A stretch of 64,000 nucleotides of DNA from Isoetes taiwanensis (lineage: Eukaryota; Streptophyta; Lycopodiopsida; Isoetales; Isoetaceae), in assembly GCA_021234155.1 (NCBI GenBank), contig JAJEKV010000141.1:628039-692038 (forward strand), written 5' to 3'. The position numbers and the translations under genes are program-made. The first letter of the stretch is position 1. Every line of letters starts with the position of its first letter. Under the pieces are notes generated by a model that worked only from the letters and a program-made list of their open reading frames with translations, did not search any database and was not told where the DNA came from. Shown here piece by piece: positions 31,800 through 43,453 of this stretch.

Positions 31800-32409
31800 A
31801 GCTATATCTTTTTTTTTAAATTGAAGGTTGTTGACAAAGCTATATCATAAGCCATCTGCCATGTTTGTTGACAGACCTTCTTATTGTTGAGCATCAATGT
31901 GCTAAAATGACTATCAACGCCACATGTAAGTCAAACATATTATAGACAAAGGTGATTCGATCTGATGATTTCATGTTCTAGTAGAAGGTCTCTAAGGCTA
32001 GAAATCCCCTTAACTAAAAACATAGACTAACAATGCTTTCCACAACATGAAGATGTTATAAATTCCTTCACTGCTTGATTGGTTTCTTTCTAGCATATTT
32101 GGAAGGTTTTTTTTCTTGCTTTGCTCTTTGTTTGCTACTATTATATGGTCTCTTCAAACTAGCAGAATCTAATTCTTTGAAATGCTTTATCTTGGCCTCG
32201 GATGCCTCATTGCAACCTTCCACAGGATCTTAAATAGGGAATTCTCATCCATCGCCACTAAATGAACCTCGCAATGCACTAGGTCATGCAGCTAAAGTAT
32301 CTCAATGCAAGCATCACACCTCATTGAAGGGTTTGCAGGCATATGAAACACCTCCATCATTGTGGCAGCAATGAACTCATCTCCTCACCATCTGTTCTTT
32401 TAAACTCCC

Positions 32410-34010
32410 ACTTTGGAGGATTGCAGCTGTGATTATCTCTAACTAAACGTGGTTGCAACCATGATCCTCAAGTTCAACTTTCTATTTACTAAATAAAAGG
32501 ATCGCAGCTGTGATTTGCTCCAGCTCAAGAAGATCGCCCTTGTGATCTTCATGGACAGCCTTCTATTTTTTGAGACCAGTTCAAGTGGAGTGTTTGGGGT
32601 TTAGTGGTCGCCTGGTCGAGACAAGACTTGCTAGAAGTAGTGGAATCGGGTGATACAATCCAGCAGCTCGTAAACAGATTTTGGACCAAATCTAGCCGTG
32701 AACTATATAAATCAATTGAAGAACAAAACAAGTTCTAGAAGACAGAGCCACCACAAGTAAATAAGAAGACAAGCATAAAGAGGAGGCTTTTGAAAAGGCT
32801 TGAACTCACCTCTACAATAGTCTTCCAACTGAATTGAGACGAATGTCTCTGTGCTTGGGAAGAATGCCTAATGATAATGCATGAGTGCACGAGAAGATTG
32901 AATTGAGTGCCTGAGAAAAATGCCTAGGCACGTGGAAAGATGGCTTGTGAAGCCCTAAAAAGAATTGTTGTGAGCGTCTGGTTGATCAAGAATGGATCTT
33001 ATTGCAAGTTCAATTTTTGCATGTGAGTAATTTGAATTCTGCAAATAATTTGTCATGTACATCGGGATTATTTTAGTTAATATAATTGAACTTTTTTTAC
33101 TAAGTCATGATGGTTAGTATTTAAAAGTAAATCATCATTGCAAATTCAAATATCAAGGTATCATGTACTTCTCCCAGAAATTACCAGGTGTGGTTTTCAG
33201 ATACCAAAAATTTGGCCGAATTTGTTTAACGAGCCGTAAGTAATATTGCAGACATAATAAATACGGTAATATTTGATACACACAGCGATATATTATACCC
33301 CTGCCATATTAATAACACCTACATTGCCACTATTGTTGGCACGTGGCGCTGTCTGAATTAATTCCAAGTATTCCTATATAAGCAGTGTAAATTCCATCGA
33401 TCTAGTTCAAAATTTTTGCACGTACCTGACCATCTCCGCGAGCGCGCACTTGTTCCAATTTTCTCGATCGCCTGCCTAGTCAAGCGCCCAATGCCGCTAA
33501 CAAAAAGTGCATGCAAAGATATATTTTTCCACTTCTTTAAGCTTCAGCTTAGTGTTAACTTAAAATTGTAGTTTTTTTGGTCTAATCGAGCTCTTGACGA
33601 TCGTGACAGGTGATCTTCTTGAGTTTAGTTCGCGTTCTTTGCATAACCTTCCCAGCTTGAAAGGATCGCGGTGGTGATCTTCTCGAGCAAAGTCTGCTCT
33701 TCATGAGACACATTTGCAACTCAGAAGGATCGCGTTGGCAATTCCTTTGAGCACGACCATTCGAGATCTCTAAGCTTGTTGAAGCCATAGGGATGCTTAG
33801 TCGTTGGCCACCCATTGCAATGTAATGCTTAGGTTCAGTATGCAGAACTGGATATATGCTCTATGCCTTATACCCACAACAGATTACCGAAGTCTCAGCA
33901 TTTTTATGACTTCAACAAGCTTGGAGAGCTCCATTAACTTAACAACTTCAATAGGATTGCCATCGCATTTCTTAGTAGCTAGTTATGATGTTAGTTGCGA
34001 TGATCGCAAC
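32410..34010. repeat. Dispersed GATCGC....GTGATC motif (about eight copies)
   Basis: A quasi-palindromic motif of the form GGATCGCAGCTGTGATTTGC recurs near 32415, 32449, 32493, 32531, 33599, 33662, 33727 and 33998, often followed by TTCTCGAG or TTCAAG-like sequence. The spacing is irregular (35-90 bp within two clusters). Subterminal repeats of this kind bind transposase in some DNA transposons; whether that is so here is inference. The stretch has no gene. Confidence 0.5.
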
Positions 34011-34049
34011 CACGATGTTTGTGAGTTGCTGGACTATAGCATATAATAA

Positions 34050-36097
34050 CATTGCTTTTCTATATTTTGCATAGGAAATGCCACAAATATAGCTTCTTTA
34101 AGCCAATCGGATCAAAGAGAGATAGAGAAAGGTCGGGAAGTGTTCGTCCTTGTGCGCATCATGTCGTACAAAATATAAACCGTACGTTAGATGCTCAATG
34201 GATCTACTACACTTGCCCACCTCGAGGGTTTCCCTCATTTCTATATTTGCAGAACAGGAGCTTCTATTCAATCTGTTCATGGCTTTTCCCGTGACAGACC
34301 ATGAAGCCGTGGTGCTTCATATCTGCGCTCTATTCAAAGAGGAGCTCAGATATCTAACCTACATCATGAGGAAGGAAAAGTAGTGGCATGATTTACCAAT
34401 ATTGCTTGAGATTATTAGATATGACCTGTTTGATTTCAACATTCTGAGAAGGATTATGCGAAGTGTAGACTTTTGTTAATATAATATCATTGTCTTTTTG
34501 GTGTCTTCGGACTCTGAGGAGCATGTCAGATGCTGAGATGAATTGTCTGATGGATGAGATACTTGCAGGCAAATGTTTTTTGAGAATCAATGCAGATTAC
34601 ACAGGTCGTTTCGAGTACAACCAACGGGCATCAGACTTGAGGATGTTGACTCTGATAGAGAGAGAGGTCATGCATCATGTAAACTCCAACACAGAAGTCA
34701 GAACCTCAGCTTCCAGGACCTGCATGCAGCATATTCAGATTTTATAGAGAAGCGACTGCTTCAAATTGCAGGCATGGATACCGCTTACATTAAACAAAAT
34801 TATAATAAAGACCATGTCCTGGGTACTCTTCCTGCAGTTATGATAGCCTGTGTTAACCACATCATGAACGAAGAAAAAGCATGTGTTCCTGAAAGAAATG
34901 TGGTAATGATGTGCACAAAGGATGGTATTCCAGCTACCACTGTACTTGAGCATACTCAGTTGACCTGTATGGAAATGTGAGGATTTAAATCAGATTAAAA
35001 GGTGGCTCAGTTCCTTAAGTATAGAAGGATCTCTAGAATGGCGACAGCCACGATGTTTCACCTCTTGATGTTTCTACTTCCTAGCCAAATGCCCACCATC
35101 TCCATAGTTTATCACAGATCAGGGGGAGGGGGGAGATACATTTATATTGGAACTTACGAGCCCGGGTTTGAGAACAAAAATCTCCTAAAGCAACACCAGT
35201 ACTTTGTCACCGATATCCTCATTAATATAGAAATAAAGCCAAAGTCTTACCTAAGCAGGCAAGGTTGAATTTGTACTTCTCCCTACCCGATCATTCAAGA
35301 AAGAAGATTGAGGTGCCTGCCTGGGATCCTACCAGTGATGAGAAGGCTGATAAGAAAAGTAAAGCACATGAAGACTTTATTCACAGCCAAAATAAAATGT
35401 CGCTGGATGCAAATGGATGGTGATTTAATCTTCTCAGCAAAAATAAAAACGTCTTATACCTACTACATTGTGGATCGGCTTCTACCCCAAGATGGATGCT
35501 TGTTCAACTTCTTTTCATGTGGCACATTCTCTAGGGTTGCTTTGATCTAGGAGAAGAAGATCATAGTTGGAATATAATGAGAGAAGAACACAGTTTCTTA
35601 AAAGCTTTTTCACGTACTTGGAGAAACTAGCTGGCAATGCTCCAGAATAAAAAACAATGAGGAAGGTGAAGGCAGAGAAAAGGGGGAAGAGGAAGTGGAG
35701 CATGAAGAATCAAAGTTCGAGAGGGGTTAACCCTCTGAAACAGTCCCTGACATGTACAGCACGAAGAGTACAATGATACTAAGATAACCTGGACGATGTA
35801 ATAAATAATTTTCAAGGTAAAAACTATGCCGAGACGTTGGACAGGCTAAAAAGAGGTCATACATTTGCCGACACATTGGACAGAGTAAGAAGCCTCCACA
35901 GAACCTCTGATTCAAAAGTGGGATGCTTTGAATGATGGTTTGGATGTATTGATGCCTCTAATGGGTTGTCATTTGTGCCAGGTAACTCCGTGCCACTGAT
36001 TGAAGATAAGCAGATGGATGATGCGTCCGACCCTGAGAATTATTTTTTGGGCAACTCTCAAAGATTCAGCAAGAGCTGCGAAAGGATATAACACAAG
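34050..36097 (+). other. Coding-like but unidentified frames
   Basis: Several plus-strand frames (34150-34383, 34573-34980, 35002-35268, 35308-35550) look compositionally like worn exons: for example LQHRSQNLSFQDLHAAYSDF with MDTAYIKQNYNKDHVLGTLP, and YIYIGTYEPGFENKNLLKQH. I do not recognise a family and cannot tie them with splice sites. At 35820-35895 a ~47 bp phrase (CCGA.ACRTTGGACAG) is repeated. Treated as an unidentified pseudogene or transposon remnant. Confidence 0.35.
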
Positions 36098-36102
36098 CCA
36101 CC

Positions 36103-37704
36103 TGTGACGTTCCAGCATAATATACGCCCGGAATACGTATATTATATTGCCACGTCACCTGTACATGTCACGGATGACATGTACGTGGTCATAATAGGTT
36201 GCACCTAGGGGGCAAGGGTTGCACCTAGGGGGCAACTTCGAATATTGTGCATGTTAAATAAACATACACAATTAATAAACCCCATGGACCCCATTGCCAA
36301 ATGGCTAAACGCCATTTGGCCAATGTCTAACCTAACCCTAAGGGTTTCTATATAAGGGCTTTCCCTTAAACCCTAAACCTTTTCTTCTCTTTGCATTTTA
36401 GGGTTTCCCTTGAGCTCCCTTTCCCATCTCGCATTTGGGGTTCTCTTGAGCCATTCTGGCCAAGCTAGGAACCAAATCCGCATTGCCAGGCTCTGTAAAG
36501 CCGCCTTTGCACAACAGATCACCGAGTAGCAGCCATCTTCAGCAAGATTAGAGGCATGGATGCGTTCCGAGGATCAAGAGCAGGTCGAGGAGCAGGTAAT
36601 TAGTCATTATGTTGTGCAAAGCCGTCTTTGGGCTAGGCAGTAAGGTAGTTTAGCATATTCATTCAGCCATAGAGGCCTTGTAGATCCCAAGATCATAAGC
36701 CCTAACTAAAGAACCTAACTCTGGATGTTAAGTAGATAGATTAGATGATATTCTTCATTTCAGTTCTGTGATGATGTTGGTATTTCACTCTGTGACCTCC
36801 ATGTATTGGGAAGGGGGGTAGAGGCCTAAAGCCTGTATAGCAGATGATTCTAGGCAACCTACTAGTTCCCAATTACTTGCGGCCTGTGCACAGGAGCCCA
36901 CCGGGTTGTGGGTTGAGGGGCTAGACCGGCAGAACAATGGGGTACTTGCCCCAACACAGAACGATCCCTCTGGTGTATAAAGCCTACCAGGGATCCCTGT
37001 AGACTAGGCTTAATGGCTTGCCATTGCATGTGGGCAAGGCATGAGCTCGACACCCGTGGAGTGATGCGTCACTCTCCATTGGGTTCAAGTCGAATAAGGG
37101 CAGTGGCCCTCTAGTCACCTGTGTTGGGCATGGAAGTCCCTGGAGAAGAGGCGACTCTCTTCCTGCCTCATCAGGGCTGGGAGATGCAACCCAGCAGTAG
37201 CCCTTTCGGCTATGCACCCGGCAGGCTACGGTCCGGTCCCAACACTTTTCAACCCAATCTGCAAAGTGTGCACAGGAGGTTCGGATGGAGTGGACTACCC
37301 TTAGCCATGTTCTTATGCCAGCCAAATCCATGTGCCATGAATTCTGTCTGCAATGACTTCTGGAGGCCCAAGCCGTCAGTCATTCCCCCTTGAGTCCGAG
37401 CCCTAAGTAGGATTTCCCTTTACTGTTAGTGTACATGTTGATGTTGTTATATTGATGAGGATATGATGTTCACCCTTCGAGGTGATTGTATTGTTATATT
37501 GTGTTATGTGCTCATTGTTTATTCACGCTTCCGCAGATAGGTCGACCCGAAGGGAGACGGGTGAATGACACATCCACTCTTCCCTTGCTGGCTCGTTCCA
37601 CTGGGAGTGGAGTCAGGTGGATGGCCCCTGCCAGTTGGCTGTCAGGGGGAATGCTCCGTCTTCGAATATGATGGTGCATCGTATAAGAAGCAGGGGACGT
37701 CACA
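36103..37704 (+). mobile_element. Solo LTR, 1.6 kb, TSD CCACC
   Basis: Begins TGTGACGTTCC and ends GGGGACGTCACA, so the termini are inverted repeats of each other (TGTGACGT/ACGTCACA). It is flanked by an exact 5 bp duplication CCACC (36098-36102 and 37705-37709). No internal region is present, so recombination between two LTRs has removed it. A TATA box (CTATATAAG, about 36348-36356) and a tandem GGTTGCACCTAGGGGGCAA pair (about 36204-36236) lie in the promoter part. It is related to the LTRs at 39380 and 50373 by its GCCTCATC.G..TGGGAGATGCAACC phrase. The small frames within it are not genes. Orientation is taken from the TATA box. Confidence 0.88.
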
Positions 37705-38587
37705 CCACCCACGCACATTCTTGGTCCGCTAGACGATGATTTGGATTAGGAAGATGACTTTAGTGAGATGCTTTCTTGGATTTAACTTGATTCTATTGCC
37801 ATTGGCTGACTGCTCTGATGGCTGGGTGTCCTTTATCCTTCCTATGTAAATCTTTTGCCTTTTATGTTCTCAATTTTTTTTCCTTCCTTACTAATTCAGA
37901 CAATGCGACACATGTCTTTAGAATTAAATGCGGATCTTGCATTTATGATAGATACTTATGGCGGCCATTTCTTCCTTATCTTTGGAAGCGACACATATTT
38001 CGATTTGATATTCAGGATGAATTTGACGTTGATACTTATATTCAAAAAATTTAAGCGGCCTATATACATTTATGGCGGATCGAGTCCATTGTGGAATTCG
38101 AGGATGGGACAGATGTTCTGATGCACGAATAGGAGAGAATTCGATATACTATATATTAGTATATCGAATTCGATATTCTCAATTGTTTTTCTTCCTTACT
38201 AATTCAAACAGTGCGACACATGTCCTTAGAATTAAAGGAGGATCTCGCATTTATAGCGGACATTTATGGCAGCTATTTCTTCCTTACTTTGGAAGCGACA
38301 AGTATTTCGGTTTGATATTTAGGATGAATTTAATGACATTTATGTTACAAAAAAATTAGGTGGCCCATATGCATTAATGGCTTGACACTTATGTTACAAG
38401 AAAATTAAGTGGCCCATACGCATTTATGGCGGATCGGGCCCATCATCAATTTTTTTTTCTTCCTTACTAATTCAGACAGTGCGACACGTGTCCTTAGAAT
38501 TAAAGGCGGATCTTGCATTTATGGCGGAGATTTATGGCAGTCATTTCTTCCTTAACTTTGGAAGTGACACGTATTTCGATTTGATAT

Positions 38588-40881
38588 TGTGACGTTCCAT
38601 GTATTTATATGCTATATGTACAAATACATGACACGTTACCATGAATACTTAATAGTGTATTGATTATTCATGTTATTAATTAACATGGTAAGGTTAGCTA
38701 TGTTAGAATTTAATATTAATTAAAAGCCAAGTATGCTAAATTATTAATAATTAGTCATTCATTAACTATGTTAATTAATTGTTAATAATTTAGTTTAAAG
38801 GGTACCACCTGGCCCAAATCGATTGGGCAAGGTAGAGCTGCTCCAAGGCTTCCAGCCCAACTGTTGCCACATACCGACTCTTGCCTCACCATATCTATAT
38901 GCAAACCGTTTGTGCTTGCCAATATAGCTTCCTAGGAGTAGGCATATGACTACCACTAATCTACTACTTAGAGCTACATTCCCTACCATGTCACTTAATC
39001 AGCAATGTTCCCTTCGGCCATGTTTAGTCAAAATTAGCTTGAAACATCCAGGTATTATTGTTTTACATAATGTACCTTGTTTCCTACGCTTCGTAACTTT
39101 TCTGCCTTATATGTTCAGTTCTGTATTCTTCTCACCGTGAGCGGTATGTTGCATTTCGCGTACCATACATTCTCTCAGAGTTATGAATTGCACATTATAT
39201 GTCCTTTCAAATTTGATCACTTTGAAAATGACGACAATTGTGTGACTTATTATCCCACGATGCCTCTTTAGGGAGGGGAGACTTTACCTTCTAACATGTC
39301 ACGTGTACCTGGGAGCAATCAGAGGCCCACTGGAATAACCTTGATGTTGAGGACAAAATCATTTTTAAGGAGGGGAGAATGTGATGTTCCACGTATTTAC
39401 AAGCTATGCGTACAAATACATGACATAATGGTGTATTAATTATCCATGTTATTAATTAACAAGGTAAGGTTATCTATGTTAGAATTTAATGTTAATTAAA
39501 AGCCAAGCATGCTAAATTATTAATAATTAGTCGTTAACTATATTAATTAATTGTTAATAATTTAGTTTAACCTAGCCCAAATCGACTGGGCAAGGTAGAG
39601 CTGCTAACTTTGGGTCACCCAAATTGGGGCTTCCACCCCAATTTGCCCCAATTCGAATTGGAGAGGGAGGAGGAGCTTATTCAACTAGCAGAGCATGAAG
39701 GATCTGAGAGAAGGGAGATCTAGCTCAGATACCGGTTAATAGGCCTAGTTAGCTTGAGATTCTAGATAGAGATTAGTCCTTGGTTGTTTAGATGGATGAT
39801 TAATCTCTTATTGATATTCTATTTGAAGTTATGAATGGATTTATGAATTATGGTAGTTCTTCTGCTGCAGCTCTTGTGCTTGTGGGATTACGGGGGCAGA
39901 GACCTAAAGGCTATATAGAAATAGAGATGCCCCTTGCTAGAATCCCTTAAATCCCATATAAATATGGCCTGTGCACAAGAGCCCACCTGGCTGAGGATGG
40001 TATGTTGTGGTTCAGTAATATACAACTTGGCATGGTGGTGAAATGGAGCCTTGCCTAGCATGGCTACAAGGATTCCTATAGTGTGCTAGGCTTATAGTCG
40101 GTCACTGTGTGTGGGCCAGGTATGGGTCTCACATCCCCTGGATCGCAGGATACGTGCCTATAGGGACGTTCTGGACTTGATGGGTGCGACTAGAGTCAGT
40201 CTATGGATTTTGGAGGGTAAGACAGGTACGGATGCATGGACGCCATGGTGCCACGATCCTCTAGCCACCCATAGAACCATCATACTCCGGGAGGGGCTTC
40301 ATACTTTTCCTGCCTCATCGGACCGGGGAGACGCAACTTGGAGTAGTCTCATAGGGTGATTCCATGAGATTACATCTCCGGAAGGCTACAACCTCGCCAT
40401 AGCATGTTCCAGCATATCCGCAAAGTGTACACAGGAGGGGCGGATGGCGTGGACTACCATAGCCATTGTTCTATGCTAGCCAACGCCATTGTCAGGATTC
40501 CGTCTGTTGTTATCTGGAGGCCTTGACTGTCAGTTGATCCCCTTGGAGTCTGAGCCTGAAGTAGAACCTTCATTCTTGATGCATTTTATATGTGTATTGT
40601 TATTATATGATGTTGTCTTGATGATGGACGAAACACCGTTCATGGTGATATATTATTTATTTGTATTGTGCCAGGTGCTGACATGTATGTGTGCTTCTGC
40701 TATATAGGATTCCCATTGAAGGCGTGGGATGAATGACTCCTCCATGTCCGCCCGGATAATTGCCCATCACAAGTGATCCGAGTCACACAAAGGGCCTTTC
40801 CGTGGTGATGGAGTCGCCACGGGAGGGGAATTTCTCTTATTTATATGATGGGAGCATCATATAGGTTTGGGGAACGTCACA
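38588..40881 (+). mobile_element. Internally deleted LTR retrotransposon, TSD GATAT
   Basis: Begins TGTGACGTTCC, ends GGAACGTCACA and is flanked by an exact GATAT duplication (38583-38587 and 40882-40886), so it is one insertion into unit 3 of the tandem array. A 3' LTR is complete at 39380-40881, preceded by polypurine tract AAGGAGGGGAGAA (39368-39379). The 5' LTR is cut off after ~300 bp, and only a few hundred bases of internal sequence remain (GAGGACAAAATCATTTTTAA next to the tract is typical of the gypsy pol end). It is non-functional. Confidence 0.87.
39380..40881 (+). repeat. 3' LTR of the deleted element
   Basis: 1502 bp, TGTGATGTTCC to ACGTCACA. Its first ~230 bases match 38588-38830 (ATGCTAAATTATTAATAATT and GTTAATTAATTGTTAATAAT phrases), which defines the truncated 5' LTR. 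The second half shares CCGGGGAGACGCAAC and GCAAAGTGTACACAGGAGG with the solo LTR at 36103. Confidence 0.85.
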
Positions 40882-41358
40882 GATATTCAGGATGAATTTG
40901 ATGTTGACACTTATGTTCAAAAAATTTAAGCGGCATATATGCATTTATGGCAGATCGAGCACATTATGATGTTTGAAATTGGGCAAGACGTTCGAATGCA
41001 CGAACAAGAGAGAATTTGATATGCTATATATTAGTATATCGAATTCGATATTCTCAATTGTTTTTCTTCCTTACTAATTCAGATAGTGCAACACATGTAT
41101 TTAGAATTAAAGGCGGATCTTGCATTTACGGCGGACATTTATGGCAATCATTTCTTTATTATCTTTAGAAACGACACGTATTTCAGTTTGGTATTCAGAA
41201 TGAATTTGACGTTGACGCTTATATTCAAAAAAATTAAGTGGCCTATACGCATTTATGGCAGATTGGACCCATTATGGTATTCGAAATTGGGCGAGACATT
41301 CTGATGCACGAAAGGAGAGAATTTGATATGCTATATAGTAGTATATCGAATTCGATAT

Positions 41359-42049
41359 AAATCGAATTTCTACTTCTTGGATGAAGTATATCGAACTCGA
41401 TATACATTCACAAATTGACCAATACAACATGAGATAGTAAGTATAGCTATTCATATTGATGGTAGATATGACAAGAATTGAATTGATGTCTAGAATTTTT
41501 ACTCGTTCTGAAATCACAAAGGTATTTCCCACCGTTAAAATGACCTCAGTCTAATGCACGATTAATTCTTCTGTAACAATTCAAAGTTAGAAAGCAAAAA
41601 CATTGAGGTCTTGGCCATATTGCATTCACAAGCACTGCCTATACGTTGGCAAAAAGTATAGTAAATCACTAATCTTTGATCAAAGTTAATTTATCATGTA
41701 GTCCTTTGAGGCCACTATCCTCAGAGGCCTTCATGATTTCCATGTTCAACAGTTTTAGCTATCATTTGCTGAGTCGACTCATTATCAAAGCACTGCGAGT
41801 TGCTAAAGAGAAATATTCGCAGCGGCCAAGGCTGACACGATAAATTTCTTGCAACAATAAATGAACTCAAGCTTGCATGGTTGGAATCTATACTCTCTTC
41901 TATTTTAAATTTTTGTATAAGATTGACCGCTTTTAATAACTTATCTACAATGCTCATATCACATGTATCTTCGTAAGTGAAGCCAAATGTATTTGGGAAG
42001 TGTTTAAAGCCAAGACACAAAAGTAGATCAAATGTTGCACAAAATCATT
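41359..42049. other. Unassigned, AT-rich
   Basis: A minus frame at 42020-41721 (HFPNTFGFTYEDTCDMSIVD) looks coding-like but is unidentified; it is directly downstream of a LINE endonuclease remnant and could be part of it. Confidence 0.35.
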
Positions 42050-43300
42050 ATAGAAACTCACCCATTTGATTTCTCTCAGAATCCATGGGTTCTTGCTCCC
42101 ATCGCAATTTAACGAAGCCATTCATTGGACCTAGTATGCTTGCCGCATGTTCTCATATTTCAAGAAATACAATGATATCTAATTGCTGCAGTTTATCTAG
42201 AATAACAACCTTCTTCAAATTCGATATACCATTCACATTCTAGCTACCAAACCTAGGGGCCGTTGCTTCCTATTGGATAGTATGAACTCTTATCTTTCCA
42301 TCTCGGTTGTGTGCCTTCTTATCAGATTCCTGCAATCTTTTCACTTCGAACACTAATGCTCATCGTTCAATCTGCTCCTGTGGAGTGAGGTCAACATTCT
42401 CCTTTCAGAGATGCTCGATTGTGCATTTCTCGATTGTGGGCCTGAGATCTTTAAAATGGACTATGATATCTCTATCCCTCAATTTGTTTCCCGATTTCTC
42501 TACTGCTAACAGCTCCTAGTTCATGGATTCACATTGTTTCTTGGAAGAATTTGCCACTATTTGTAATGTTCCTCACATGCTCTTAACCAACTGGGCAAAA
42601 TCATATAGACGTTTATGAGTAGTCACTTTTACTTATTTTTGCCAATATCTTAAGAAAGCCCCAGGTACATTTCAAGATTTGAATACTCGAGTGGTCTCCA
42701 TGGGCCTGGTTACATTATTATATTTGTAATTTTCTTCCATTCTCTTAGGCCTGAAATCTTGATATTCATCTACCTATAGGCCTTGGATCCTTCCTCTTTT
42801 GCCCTCCCAACAAGTAGGTGAGATATCCTACTCTCAATCATTTCTACAATTTCTTCAACCTTCATAATTTCTTCTATATTATCATGTTCATCTTCCTCTT
42901 CTTGTTCTTTTGTTTCTGCTCGTATTCTCAATTCCTCCAATTCCCTTCTTGTTCTTCTGTTTTTGTTTGTGTTCTCCATCCCTTTAATTTCCTATGGGAT
43001 GGCAAGACTGCTCCTGAGGTATCTGACACTTGCTTCTTGTGTGATACTGGTTCAGTTTTTAAATCATTGACCTACTAGCGGTCCTTCCATTTGATCCTGT
43101 AGGCTTTCCACTGTCTCCAGAATCTTGGCAGACATCTTCCTCTGCATTAGCCCTTTGCTAGATATCATGTCTGTTTCTAGAACCGAGACTCCAAGTCACA
43201 AAGATGTGAACGTCAATTCCAATCCGGCTTTTGGCCTAATCTAACCACTGGCCCAAGCATTATCTCTTAATAGCTCTTGCAATTTTAGGCATGATAACTG
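42050..43300 (-). pseudogene. LINE 5' half: ORF1-like region and endonuclease start
   Basis: On the minus strand near 42250-42060 the reading is NVNGISNLKKVVILDKLQQL, DIIVFLE and further ILGPMNGFVKLRWEQ. The WNV.G..N..K...L...L..LDI..L.E pattern is the start of the APE-type endonuclease of LINE ORF2. Upstream (42979-42770) is a Glu-rich, Arg-rich helical segment (RRTRRELEELRIRAETKEQE) that could be ORF1 or a linker. Stops show it is dead; the reverse transcriptase is missing. Confidence 0.6.
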
Positions 43301-43339
43301 TCTTTGCAATGTTGGGTTTCCATGCCCCTTTTGTTTTTT

Positions 43340-43380
43340 GGATCCTATGGCCAATTGGTCTTTGTAAATGTTAAGAGTCA

Positions 43381-43438
<58 letters not shown>
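43340..43438 (+). repeat. LINE-like 3' end with (TATC)14 microsatellite
   Basis: GATCCTATGGCCAATTGGTC at about 43341-43360 resembles the 3' UTR of the LINE at 3.46 kb, which has GGTCCCATAGGCCAATTGGTC. It is followed by a tetranucleotide run of about 14 TATC units at 43380-43437. The tail may have started as the LINE pentamer and changed period, or be an independent microsatellite. Confidence 0.55.
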
Positions 43439-43453
43439 GAGAAATGTTAAAAG

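Larger units (their letters stand above)
37866..41358 (+). repeat. ~310 bp tandem array, four units, one split by an LTR element
   Basis: Units start with CTCAATT(G)TTTTTCTTCCTTACT at about 37866, 38176, 38443 and 41051; lengths are about 310, 267, 309 (after removing the insertion at 38588-40881) and 307 bp. Each unit carries GCGACACATGT..TTAGAATTAA and CATTTATGGCGGA phrases, and most boundaries carry the palindrome ATATCGAATTCGATAT (38161-38176, 41036-41051, 41343-41358). At 38137-38171 this extends to a 35 bp inverted repeat with 15 bp perfect arms. Units 1 and 4 retain overlapping ~70-90 codon frames with similar translation (TYFDLIFRMNLTL), so the unit may derive from coding DNA, but I cannot identify it. 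Confidence 0.85.

Noticed and set aside
37121-37393. Frames inside the solo LTR as small genes
   Set aside because: They lie wholly within an LTR with exact ends and TSD, and related LTRs do not preserve the frames.
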